Position numbers and translations under genes: made by a program
NCBI GenBank assembly: GCA_036785705.1
Contig: JAWUZG010000160.1
Location: 558,001-622,000 of the forward strand
Length of the DNA stretch: 64,000 nt
Source of the DNA: Acanthornis magna
Lineage: Eukaryota; Chordata; Aves; Passeriformes; Acanthizidae
Direction of reading: 5' to 3'
In this document: positions 12,301-19,918 of the stretch, piece after piece
How the letters are laid out: each line of letters starts with the position of its first letter
Numbering within the stretch: the stretch's first letter is position 1
Notes under the pieces: generated by a model
The model's database searches: none
What the model saw: the letters and a program-made list of their open reading frames with translations, nothing else
Told to the model about the DNA's origin: nothing

Positions 12301-15300
12301 GAGCCACGGCGTGAGCACGTGACACCCCAAAACATCACCTGACACCCCAAAACATCACCTGACACCCCAAAATATCACCTGACACCCCAAAAGCGAACAC
12401 AACACCCTGAAACCGGAGACAGCACCCCAAAACAGCTCCTGACATCCCAAACAGCTCCTGACACCCCAAAACATCACCTGACACCCCAAAACTGCTCCTG
12501 ACACAACTCCCTGACGCCCCCCAGGGACCCCCAGAGCTGGTGTCACCCCCATGGAGCCATGGGGTGACCACGTGACGCCCCAAAACCGACACAACATCGT
12601 GAAACAGCTCCTGGCACCCCAAAACAGCACCTGACACCCCAAAACAGCTCCTGACAACCCAAAACGGCTCCTGACACCCCAAAACAGCCCCTGACACCCC
12701 AAAACAGCACCTGACACCACAAAACAGCCTCTGACACTCCAAACCAGCTCCTGACACTCCAAACCAGCTCCTGACACCCCAAAACAGCACCTGACACCCT
12801 AAAACAGCTCCTGGCACCCCAAAACAGCTCCTGACACCCCAAAACAGCCCCTGACACCCTAAAACAGCCCCTGACACCCCAAACCAGCACCTGACACCCC
12901 AAAGCGGCTCCTGACACCCCAAAACGGCTCCTGACACCCCAAAACAGCTCCTGACACCCCAAAACCAGACACAACACCCCAAACAACACCCAACACAACA
13001 CCCAGAGAGCCCAAAGCAACACCCGGGCACCCCCAGGGACCCCCAGAGCCACTGTCACCCGCACAGGGACCCACGGGGTGACCACGTGACACCCAACACC
13101 TACCTGGCACCCCAAAGCGACACCTGGAGCAGCACTCGGACACCCCAAAGTGACACCCGACACTGCCTGGCACAGCAGCCAGTCCCGCGTGCCACAGCTT
13201 GGCACAGCCCCTGCACCACCGCAGCCCCCGGGACCCCCAAGGGACGAGGTGCCTGGGCTGGCCTGGGGGGCTGCGGCTGATCCCGGTGCCCTCGGCTGCT
13301 CCCAGTGTTCCCCGGGGCTGTTCCCAGTGCTCCCCGGGGCTGTTCCTGGGGCTGTTCCCAGTGCTCCCCGGGGCTGTTCCTGGGGCTGTTCCCAGTGCTC
13401 CCCGGGGCTGTTCCCAAGGCTGTTCCCAGTGTTCCCAGTTCCTGTTCCCAGTTCCTGTTCCCAGTTCCCAGGGCTGTTCCCAGTTCCTGTTCCCAGTTCC
13501 TGGGGCTGTTCCCAGTGTTCCCAGTTCCCCGGGGCTGTTCCCAGTTCCTGTTCCCAGTGCCCAGGCCTGTTCCCAGGGCTGTTCCCAGTTCCCAGAGCTC
13601 TTCCCAGTTCCTGTTCCCAGTTCTCGGGGCTTTTCCCAGTGTTCCCAGTTCCAGGGCCTGTACCCAGGGCCTGCGGCTGTAGGTTGAGCTGTGGGTGTTG
13701 CTCAAGGCCTTTGGCTGTTCCCAGTGCTGTTCCCCAGGGCTGTTCCCAGTACCCTCGGTTGCACCCGGGGTTGTTCCCAGTACCAGGTGCTGTTCCCAGC
13801 TCCCCCAGTTGTACCTGAGGCTGTTCCCAGTACTGGGGGCTGTTCCTGGGGCTGTTCTGGGGCTGTCCCCAGTGCCCTCGGTTGTACCCAGGGCTGTTCC
13901 CAGTACTGGGGGCTGTTCCCGGGGCTGTTCCCGGTACCGGGAGCTGTTCCCAGTGCCCTCGGTTGTACCCGGGGCTGTTCCTGGTGCCAGGGGCTGTACC
14001 CAGGGCTGTTCCCTGTACTGGGGCTGGGCCTGGGGCTGTTCCCGTTACCCTCGGTTGTACCTGGGGCTGTTCTGGGGCTGTTCCCGGTACCAGGAGCTGT
14101 TCCCGCTACCCTCGGTTGTACCTGGGGCTGTTCTGGGGCTGTTCCCTGTACCGGGGGCTGCTCCTGGGGCTGTTCCCGGTACCGGGGCTGTACGTGGGCC
14201 TGTTCCCAGTACCCTCGGTTGTACTTGGGGCTGTTCTAGGGCTGTTCCCGGTACCGGGAGCTGTTCCCAGTGCCCTCGGTTGTACCTGGGGCCGTTCTGG
14301 GGCTGTTCCCGGTACCAGGGGCTGTTCCTGGGGCTGTTCCCAGTACCAGGGCTGTACGTGGGCCTGTTCCTGCTACCCTCGGTTGTACCCGGGGCTGTTC
14401 TAGGGCTGTTCCCGGTACCGGGGCTGTTCCTGGGCCTGTTCCCAGTGCCCTCGGTTGTACCGGGGGCTGTTCCTGGTGCCAGGGCCTGTATCTGGGGCTG
14501 TTTTGGGGCTATTCCCAGGGCTGTTCCCGGTGCTGGGGGCTGTTCCTGGGGCTGTTCCCGGTACCAGGGGCTGTTCTGGGGCTGTTCCCGGTACCGGGGC
14601 TGTTCCTGGGGCTGTTCCCGGTACCAGGGGCTGTTTCCGTGCCCTCGGTTGTGCCCGGGGCTATTCCCGGTACCGGGAGCCATTACCAGCACCGGAGGCC
14701 ACATCACGGGGCTGCTCCTGGTGACAGCGATTGTTCCTGGTGCTGGGAGCCGTTCCCAGTGCCCTCGGTTGTACCCAGAGCTGTTCCTGGGGCTGTTCCC
14801 GGTACCGGGGCTGTATCACGGGGCTACTCCTGGTGACAGTCACTGTTCCCGGTACTGGGAGCCGTTCCCACTACCGGGGCCCAAATCCCAGGGCCGTTCC
14901 CAGTACCAGGAGCCGTTCCCAGTACCAGGAGCCGTTCCCAGTACCGGGAGCCGTTCCCAGTACCGGGAGCCGTTCCCAGTACCAGGAGCCGTTCCCAGTA
15001 CCGGGGCCCATATCCCGGAGCCATTCCCATATCCCGGAGCCATTCCCATATCCAGGAGCCGTTCCCAGTCCCGGGGAGCCCATCCTGGGGCCGGTACCGG
15101 TACCGGGGGCCGTTCCCAGTACCGGGAGCCATTCCCCGTACCGGGGCCCAAATCCAAGGGCCGTTCCCGGTACCGGGGGCTGTGTCACAGGGCCGCTCCC
15201 GGTGCTGGGAGCTGTTCCCGGTACCGGGAGCTGTTCCTGGTGCTGGAGGCCGCGGCGTGGGGCCGTTCCCGGTACCGGGGCCGATCCCGGGGGCTGTCCC

Positions 15301-16142
15301 CGGCACAGGGAGCCATATTCTGGGGCTATTCCCGGTACCATGGGCCGCTCCCGGTACCGGGGGCCGCATCCTGGGGCTGATCCCGGTATCCGGGGGCTTT
15401 TCCCAGTACCGGGGGCCGCATCGCCGAGCTATTCCCGGTACCAGGAGCTGTTCCCGGTACCAGGGGCCGGATCCCGGAGCTATTCCCGGTGCTGGGAGCT
15501 GTTCATGGTACCGCGGGCCACATCACGAGGCCATCCCGGTACCGGGCGCCGAATCCCGGGGCCATTCCCTGTACCAGGAGCTATTCCCGGTACCGGGGGG
15601 GATATCCCGGGGCTAATCCCGGTGTCTGGGGCCATTCCCGGTACCGGGGGCCGAATCCCGGGGCTAATTCCGGCATCTGGGGCCGCTCCCGGTACCGGGG
15701 GCCATATCCCGGGGCTATTCCCTGTACCAGGAGCTATTCCCGGTACCGGGGGGGATATCTCGGGGCTAATCCCGGTGTCTGGGGCCATTCCCGGTACCGG
15801 GGGCCGTATCCGGGGGCTAATCCCGATATCTAGAGCCGCTCCCGTTACCGGGGACCGAATCCCGGGGCCGTCCCCACATCCCCGTGCCCCGCACCCATCC
15901 CCGCTGCCCGGGGCCGTGCCCGCTGCCCCCGCTGCCCAATCCCGTTCCCATTCCCGGTTCCCGTTCCCGTTCCCGTTCCCGGTCCCGGTTCCCGTACCTT
16001 TGTGCATGCCGGTGTACTTGTCCTTGATGACGGTGAGCTCGTAGATCTTGCCGAACTGCTCGAAGATTGGCTTCAGGTCCTTCTCCTCCAGGTGCCGCGG
16101 GATCTGCCCCACGAAGAGTTTGATGGCGTCGGGCTCCTTCAT
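250..16142 (-). CDS. CELF3: CELF3, CUGBP Elav-like RNA-binding protein (coding exons 1-9, C-terminus off window)
   Basis: CELF proteins are nuclear and cytoplasmic RNA-binding factors that control alternative splicing and mRNA fate through GU-rich sites; CELF3 is mainly neural. Nine coding exons (985 nt, about 328 residues) join in phase on the minus strand. Exon lengths are 145, 83, 49, 129, 80, 144, 139, 150 and 66 nt; several of these I recall as typical of the CELF family. The protein begins [23 protein letters not shown]1 has RNP2 LFVGQI and an RNP1 split across exons 1 and 2 (KGCAFLTY). RRM2 starts near residue 93 (KLFVGML, KGCAFVKF). The divergent domain carries [18 protein letters not shown] and [16 protein letters not shown]. 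The N-terminus and the MRPL9-TDRKH-RORC neighbours favour CELF3 over CELF4/5/6. RRM3 lies beyond base 1. Introns are minisatellite arrays. Confidence 0.93.
386..535 (-). CDS. CELF3: CELF3 coding exon 8 (divergent domain)
   Basis: The exon encodes [40 protein letters not shown] and [10 protein letters not shown]. It aligns with the mammalian STPPAIAATPV and VNGYSPVP segments. It is 150 nt and phase 1 on both sides. Confidence 0.92.
541..1745. repeat. CELF3 intron 7 minisatellites
   Basis: Two arrays fill the intron. Bases 541-810 hold units such as ggacaccacaggggacaccc. Bases 830-1745 are C-rich variants of gtccccatcc and ccccatgtcccctccccatt, almost pure pyrimidine on the plus strand. Long open frames here are repeat artefacts. 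Confidence 0.85.
1748..1886 (-). CDS. CELF3: CELF3 coding exon 7 (divergent domain)
   Basis: The exon encodes [40 protein letters not shown] and PLPPSSG. The acceptor is cccacag and the donor gtaggg; it leaves in phase 1. Five tandem copies of its acceptor and first codons lie upstream between 1958 and 2475. Confidence 0.93.
1958..2475 (-). repeat. Five tandem copies of the CELF3 exon 7 acceptor and first codons
   Basis: Copies of the exon 7 start ([10 protein letters not shown]) and its acceptor have copy starts at about 1988, 2090, 2204, 2327 and 2471, spaced 102 to 144 bp. Each is followed by GTC/GCC trinucleotide-like filler. The first four keep the AG; in the fifth it reads AC. Confidence 0.88.
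2560..3270. repeat. CELF3 intron 6 minisatellites
   Basis: Bases 2590-2960 are variants of a 17-18 bp unit (tccatcccctcccagtg). Bases 3040-3270 are variants of a 10-bp unit (gtgtccccag / tccctcccag). No exon beyond the copies noted separately. Confidence 0.85.
3277..3336 (-). repeat. Copy of CELF3 exon 6 3' end with donor (possible 60-nt cassette)
   Basis: The copy encodes [20 protein letters not shown] exactly as exon 6 does and ends in a gtacgg donor. An AG (ccag) directly precedes it. Read as an exon it is 60 nt, phase 0 on both sides, so inclusion would not shift the frame. The polypyrimidine tract is weak. Confidence 0.7.
3420..3563 (-). CDS. CELF3: CELF3 coding exon 6 (end of RRM2, start of divergent domain)
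   Basis: This 144-nt exon encodes [28 protein letters not shown] and [20 protein letters not shown]. It is phase 0 on both sides. A copy of its 3' end with the donor lies 143 bp further into the intron (3277-3336). Confidence 0.93.
3600..5760. repeat. CELF3 intron 5 minisatellites (two arrays)
   Basis: Bases 3600-4375 carry a unit like gggatggactgggacctggg with gatgtggggacact spacers. Bases 4380-5760 are a GGA/GAT-rich array (gatgatggggatggtgggga), strongly purine-biased on the plus strand. The very long minus-strand His/Pro/Ser frame over this region is a repeat artefact that happens to include exon 5. Confidence 0.87.
5779..5858 (-). CDS. CELF3: CELF3 coding exon 5 (second half of RRM2)
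   Basis: This 80-nt exon encodes [26 protein letters not shown], completing RNP1 (KGCAFVKF) of RRM2. The donor is gtgagg and it leaves in phase 0. Confidence 0.93.
5930..6330. repeat. CELF3 intron 4 array
   Basis: About ten copies of a roughly 30-bp unit (ccctaaaccccatccctgtc plus gcatttctgc) fill this intron. Confidence 0.85.
6397..6525 (-). CDS. CELF3: CELF3 coding exon 4 (first half of RRM2)
   Basis: This exon encodes [20 protein letters not shown] and [20 protein letters not shown], with RNP2 LFVGML of RRM2. It is 129 nt, flanked by a ccgcag acceptor and a gtgggg donor, and enters and leaves in phase 1. Confidence 0.93.
6536..8345. repeat. CELF3 intron 3 minisatellites
   Basis: Bases 6536-7690 are variants of a 30-36 bp unit (ggcaccgggacatgggcttg plus gggacagc). 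Bases 7700-8080 resemble the intron 5 unit (gggatggactgggac). Bases 8195-8345 are G/T-rich with repeated ttttgggggatttt. No exon seen. Confidence 0.85.
8356..8404 (-). CDS. CELF3: CELF3 coding exon 3 (RRM1-RRM2 linker)
   Basis: This 49-nt exon encodes [16 protein letters not shown]. Its first codon after the acceptor AG is ATG, so a transcript starting in the CpG island just upstream could begin translation here and lack most of RRM1. The donor is gtaccg. A candidate regulatory cluster lies 120 to 450 bp upstream. Confidence 0.92.
8520..8880. promoter_or_regulatory. CpG island with RFX X-box cluster and CRE in CELF3 intron 2
   Basis: Four sequences fit the RFX X-box (GTNRCC, 0-3 bases, RGYAAC): 8522-8535, 8552-8564, 8763-8776 (gttgccatggcaac, a perfect palindrome) and 8832-8844. 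A half-site lies at 8787-8799. A full CRE, tgacgtca, is at 8850-8857, followed by a forkhead/SOX-like ataaacaat at about 8870. It lies just upstream of CELF3 exon 3, whose first codon is ATG. Candidate internal promoter or enhancer; the function is inferred. Confidence 0.6.
8881..9780. other. GC-rich intronic stretch, CELF3 intron 2
   Basis: Poly-G and poly-C runs in unique-looking CpG-rich DNA continue the island around the X-box cluster. I find no exon or RNA gene. Confidence 0.6.
9795..9880. promoter_or_regulatory. TAAT-rich element in CELF3 intron 2
   Basis: Within about 45 bp are ttcattagcgc, ctcattagcggc and gctaattaaac, three homeodomain-type TAAT cores in an otherwise G/C-only setting. 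A related pair (gcgttaatgag, cgttaattagg) lies at 8619-8655. The element is non-repetitive, unlike its surroundings. Confidence 0.45.
9950..10690. repeat. CELF3 intron 2 G/T-rich array
   Basis: Variants of a 20-30 bp unit (ggggtttaagggtgattttt) fill the stretch. It is rich in G-runs with telomere-like ttaggg fragments, but the unit is not a true telomeric hexamer. Confidence 0.85.
10742..10824 (-). CDS. CELF3: CELF3 coding exon 2 (second half of RRM1)
   Basis: This 83-nt exon encodes [20 protein letters not shown] then EQKTLPG, completing RNP1 (GCAFLTY) of RRM1. The acceptor is ctttag and the donor gtgagt. It enters in phase 1 and leaves in phase 0. Confidence 0.93.
10900..12330. repeat. CELF3 intron 1 array A
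   Basis: Bases 10915-11900 are variants of agaccccaaatcctccccac (about 22 bp, sometimes 33). Bases 11900-12330 are degenerate C-rich sequence. No exon seen. Confidence 0.85.
12315..13280. repeat. CELF3 intron 1 array B
   Basis: About 30 copies of a 20-bp unit (cctgacaccccaaaacagct) occupy 12330-13010. A larger block (dccccagagcc...gaccacgtgac type) recurs near 12310, 12530 and 13040, showing a second level of duplication. Confidence 0.83.
13285..15870. repeat. CELF3 intron 1 array C, palindromic unit
   Basis: Bases 13285-13690 carry gttcccagtgctccccgggg variants. From 13690 the unit becomes gttcccggtaccgggggctg, and from about 14850 ccgttcccagtaccgggagc. Many copies contain cccggtaccggg, a perfect 12-bp palindrome. 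Confidence 0.87.
15998..16142 (-). CDS. CELF3: CELF3 coding exon 1 (start, first half of RRM1)
   Basis: The ATG at 16142-16140 follows a CCCC context and opens [20 protein letters not shown], then the RRM1 helix and [20 protein letters not shown]. The exon ends CACAAAG before a gtacgg donor and leaves phase 1. No other in-frame start gives the family N-terminus. Confidence 0.93.
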
Positions 16143-17330
16143 GGGGCCGCCGGGGGCTCCCCGGGCCCCGGGGCCGCTCCCGCTCGCCGCTATCCCCGCC
16201 CGGCCTCGGCTCCCGGTGCTCCCGGCGGTGCCCGGTGCCCCGGCGCACACAAAGGACGAGGCGGCCCCGGGGCTCGGCTCGGCTCCGGGGACGGGGCGCG
16301 GCGGGGCGGGGGCAGCTCTGCCCGGGGGGCGGCGCTCCCGGCGCTCCCGGTGCGTCCCGGCCGTTTCCCGGGTGCCGCTCCCCGAAATCCCGGCGGGTGC
16401 TGCGCGCGCCCGCCCCGCCGGTGCCGCCCCGGTGGCCTCGGGGAGGGTCCCGGTACCGGGCGGGGGGCGGGGGGCGCTCAACGCTCGCTTGGGTCCATCG
16501 GCTCCCCGAGAGCCCCGGTGGCGGCCGAGCCCCCCCGCCCGCTGGGGTAGCGGCACCGGCTACCGGCACCGGGATCGGCACCGGGAGAGGCTTTTCTTCC
16601 CCGCTCGGGGCCGCCCCGCCCCGCCCCGCCCGGTGCTGATGTCAGAGCGGCACCGGGGACCGGCACCGGCCACGACACCGGGGCCTGGGGAGCGGCACCG
16701 GGGACGGGGAGCGGCTGTGGGGACCGGGCACCGGCACCGGCACCGGGACCGTCCGTGGGGCACCGGCGACAGCACCGGGCCCGGAGCGGCGGAGCGGGGG
16801 CCGGGGGATGGGCACTGGGAAGCGGCTACCGGCACCGGGCACCGGCAACCGAGCAGCGGATAAGGGACAGCGGAACCGGCGACAGCAGCGGGGCTGGGAA
16901 CCGGGGAGGGGTTGGGGAGGGGGCGCTCGGAACCGGCACCGGCACCGGCGACAACAGGAACGGGCACTGGCGACAACAGCGGCACCGGCGACAGCGGCGG
17001 GAGCCGGGGCCGGGCTGGCCCCGGGAGATGGAACCGGGCCCGGTACCGGCCCCGCCCGGGCCCGGGGGCGGTTGGGGGGGGGGTTGGGATGTTTTGGGGA
17101 GGGGGCGGGGGCCGCGGGCGCGTGCCCGGGGGGCGCTCCCGTGCGCGCGGCCGGCCCGGGGCTCTGCGCACGCGCGGAGGGGAGTGGGGACACGGGGGGG
17201 GGAGGGGAGGGTCTGGGGTCCGCCCACGCGTGTCCCCTCCCCGCCCCTCCCCCCCCGCGTGGCACTGTCGCCTCCCGGTGCTGTCCCCGGTGCTGAACTC
17301 GGCCCCGCCCCGAGCGCCCGTGGCACCGCC
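16143..17330 (-). promoter_or_regulatory. CELF3: CELF3 5' flank / CpG island
   Basis: The 1.2 kb upstream of the CELF3 start is extremely CpG-rich. Bases 16143-16550 look unique and could be 5' UTR and core promoter. Bases 16555-17060 are a ggcaccggcaccgg simple repeat. I see no TATA box at a convincing position, and the transcription start cannot be placed. Confidence 0.5.
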
Positions 17331-18235
17331 CACGTCCGTGCCACCCCCCCGGGTGACACCCCCGGTTTGTGCCACCCCCCCCGGGTGACACCCCCGGTTT
17401 GTGTCACCCTCCCCGTGTCACCCCCCCCGTGTGACACCCCCGGTCCGTGTGACACCCCCGGTTTGTGCCATCCCCCCCGTGTCACCCCCGGTCCGTGTGA
17501 CACCCCCGGTCCGTGTCACCCCCACCCGTGCCACCCCTTCGGTGTCACCCCCCTGTCCTTGTCACCCCCCCCCGCCGTGTCACATACCCCCGTGCCATCC
17601 CTCCATCCGTGCCACCCCCTCGGTACCACCCCCGGTCCGTGTGACATCCCCGGTCTGTGTCACCCCCCCCTCCGTGTCACCCCTCGTCTCTGTCACATCT
17701 CCCCGTGCCACCTCCACTCCGGTGTCACCCCCCCGTCCGTGTCACCCCCTGGGTGTCACCCCCTCCGTGTCCCGGTGCCCCCCGCCCCCTCCGGCTCCGG
17801 GTCCCCTCCCCTCTGTGTCCCCTCCCCCCGTGTCCCGGTGTCCCCTCCAGCTGTCTCGGTGTCCCCACGCCGGTGCCACCCCTTCCCACGCCCGTGTCAC
17901 TGCCCCCGTTCTTGTCCCGGTGTCCCCCCCGCCGTTGTCATGGCAACGAGCCAGAGGGGCCCCCCCCTTTGGGGTCACCCCACGGTGACATTTTGGGACC
18001 CCATGGGGCAGGTGGGGACCCTCCTTTGGGGTCACACCTGGGGGGGACACCTTGGGGACCCCATGGTGACATTTTGGGGACACTGGGCAGGGTCCCCAAA
18101 AACCCTGGGGACCCCCCCATGGGCAGGGGCGTTTGGGGACAACCCCGCGGTGACATTTTGGGGACATTGGGGTCCCCGGGCGGTGGGGGCGGGGCTTCCT
18201 CAGGTGGGTCCCTCCCCCCCCAAAAAAATTCACTC
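17330..18235. repeat. Intergenic arrays between CELF3 and MRPL9
   Basis: Bases 17330-17900 are variants of cccggtccgtgtgacacccc. Bases 17960-18185 repeat ccatggtgacattttgggga. In mammals RIIAD1 lies in this interval; no part of it can be read here. Confidence 0.78.
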
Positions 18236-18470
18236 AAAACATTGAAATTTGTATCCTAAAAATTCCATTTTTCCATCGTGGAAAATCCCCAGGAACGGCT
18301 TTGTCTTCCCCAAATCCTGCAGCTCCAAAACTCTGAGACCTCCCCAAAAACTCTGGGACCTCCCCAAAAAATCTGGGACCCCCCTACCAAAATTCTGGGA
18401 CCCCCCTCCCCAAATTTCTGGGATCCCCCAAAATCCTGATTCCCTTTTCCAGGGGGAACTCCTGCTCTGG
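18236..18470. other. Unique, less GC-rich stretch downstream of MRPL9
   Basis: The start (18236-18330) is AT-richer than its surroundings; the rest has short ctctgggacctccccaaaaa repeats. It may hold the MRPL9 3' end, but no AATAAA is visible on the minus strand. Confidence 0.35.
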
Positions 18471-19760
18471 ATCCTCGAGTTCCCCAGAGGTGAGGGGGGG
18501 TCCCAAAAAGGGGAGAACCCCCCCCAAATCCACCCTGGGGACCCCAAATCCACCCTGGGGACCCCCCGGGGTTTGGGGGTTCCTGGGGAGGTCACGGGAA
18601 CTTTGTAGCCCCCGAAAACCTCGGAAATCTCCCCAAAATTCCCTTTTTCCCTGAGTTCGTTCTTGATTTCCCACAGGTGAGGGAGGGTCCCAAAGTCAGG
18701 GGGACACCCCCAAATCCATCCTGGAGACCCCAAATCCATCCCGGAGACCCCAAATCCATCCCAGGGACCCCAAATCCATCCCGGAGACCCCAAATCCATC
18801 CTGGAGACCCCAAATCCATCCCGGGGACCCCAAATCCATCCCAGAGAACCCTCCCCCAGGATTTGGGATTTGGGAGGGCTCAGGAGAATCCCAAAATCCT
18901 GAGCTGGAGCTCTGGGAATTGTGTGACATCCTGGAGTTCCCACAGGTGAGAGGGGTCCCACAGGGGGGGAACATCCCCAAATCCATCCTGGGGACCCCAA
19001 ATCCATCCTGGGGACCCCAAATTCCTCAGGGAGACCCCAAATCCATCCCAGGGACCCTCCCCAGGATTTGGGATTTGGGAGGGGCTCAGGAGAATCCCCA
19101 AATCCTGAGGGGCTGCTCTGGGAATTGTGTGACATCCTGGAGTTCCCACGGGTAAGAGGGGCCCAAAGGGGGGAGAACGCCCCCAAATCCATCCTGGGGA
19201 CCCCAAATCCATCCCAGAGAACCCTCCCCCAGGATTTGGGATTTGGGAGGGCTCAGGAGGATCCCAAAATCCTGAGCTGGAGCTCTGGGAATTGTGTGAC
19301 ATCCTGGAGTTCCCACAGGTGAGAGGGGTCCCAAAGGGGGGGAACACCCCCAAATCCATCCTGGGGACCCCAAATCCATCCTGGGGACCCCAAATTCCTC
19401 AGGGAGACCCCAAATCCATCCCAGGGACCCTCCCCAGGATTTGGGATTGGCTCAGGAGAATCCCCAAATCCTGAGGGGCTGCTCTGGGAATTGTGTGACA
19501 TCCTGGAGTTCCCACGGGTAAGAGGGGCCCAAAGGGGGGAGAACGCCCCCAAATCCATCCTGGGGACCCCAAATCCATCCCAGGGACCCTCCCCAGGATT
19601 TGGGATTTGGGAGGGCTCAGGAGAATCCCCAAATCCTGAGGGGCTGCTCTGGGAATTGGGCGATGTCCTGGAGTTCCCACAGGTGAGAGGGGTCCTAAAA
19701 GGGGGACGGCCCCAAATCCATCCTGGGGACCCCAAATCCATCCCGGGGACCCCAAATCCA
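18470..19760. repeat. Higher-order repeat downstream of MRPL9
   Basis: Six or seven copies of a roughly 190-bp block occupy the stretch. Each contains gtgtgacatcctggagttcc followed by cacaggtgagaggggtcc and a run of a 20-bp unit (aaatccatcctggggacccc). The cacag/gtgaga junction looks like a plus-strand donor but no plus-strand gene can be built. Confidence 0.82.
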
Positions 19761-19786
19761 ACCCGGGGACCCCGAATCTGGGGGGC

Positions 19787-19918
19787 TCAGAGGAGGCGCT
19801 CCCGGCTGCTCTGCAGCTGTTTCCGCTGCTGCTCCTGCCAGTGCCGGAACCGCTTGGTTTTGGGGCGCAGGAACTGCACCACGTCCATGGGGACCCGGAC
19901 CGTGTCCAGACCGTTCAC
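19787..19918 (-). CDS. MRPL9: MRPL9 coding exon 7 (C-terminus and stop)
   Basis: The exon encodes [40 protein letters not shown] and RLL, then TGA at 19789-19787. The human protein ends similarly after KPKTKRYKYW. Eight acceptor-plus-start copies lie upstream. No AATAAA was found in the 3' flank. Confidence 0.95.
   Translation of the reverse strand: MNGLDTVRVPMDVVQFLRPKTKRFRHWQEQQRKQLQSSRERLL

Noticed and set aside
16143..19786. RIIAD1 between CELF3 and MRPL9
   Set aside because: No frame shows the RIIa fold sequence; the interval is repeats and CpG island.
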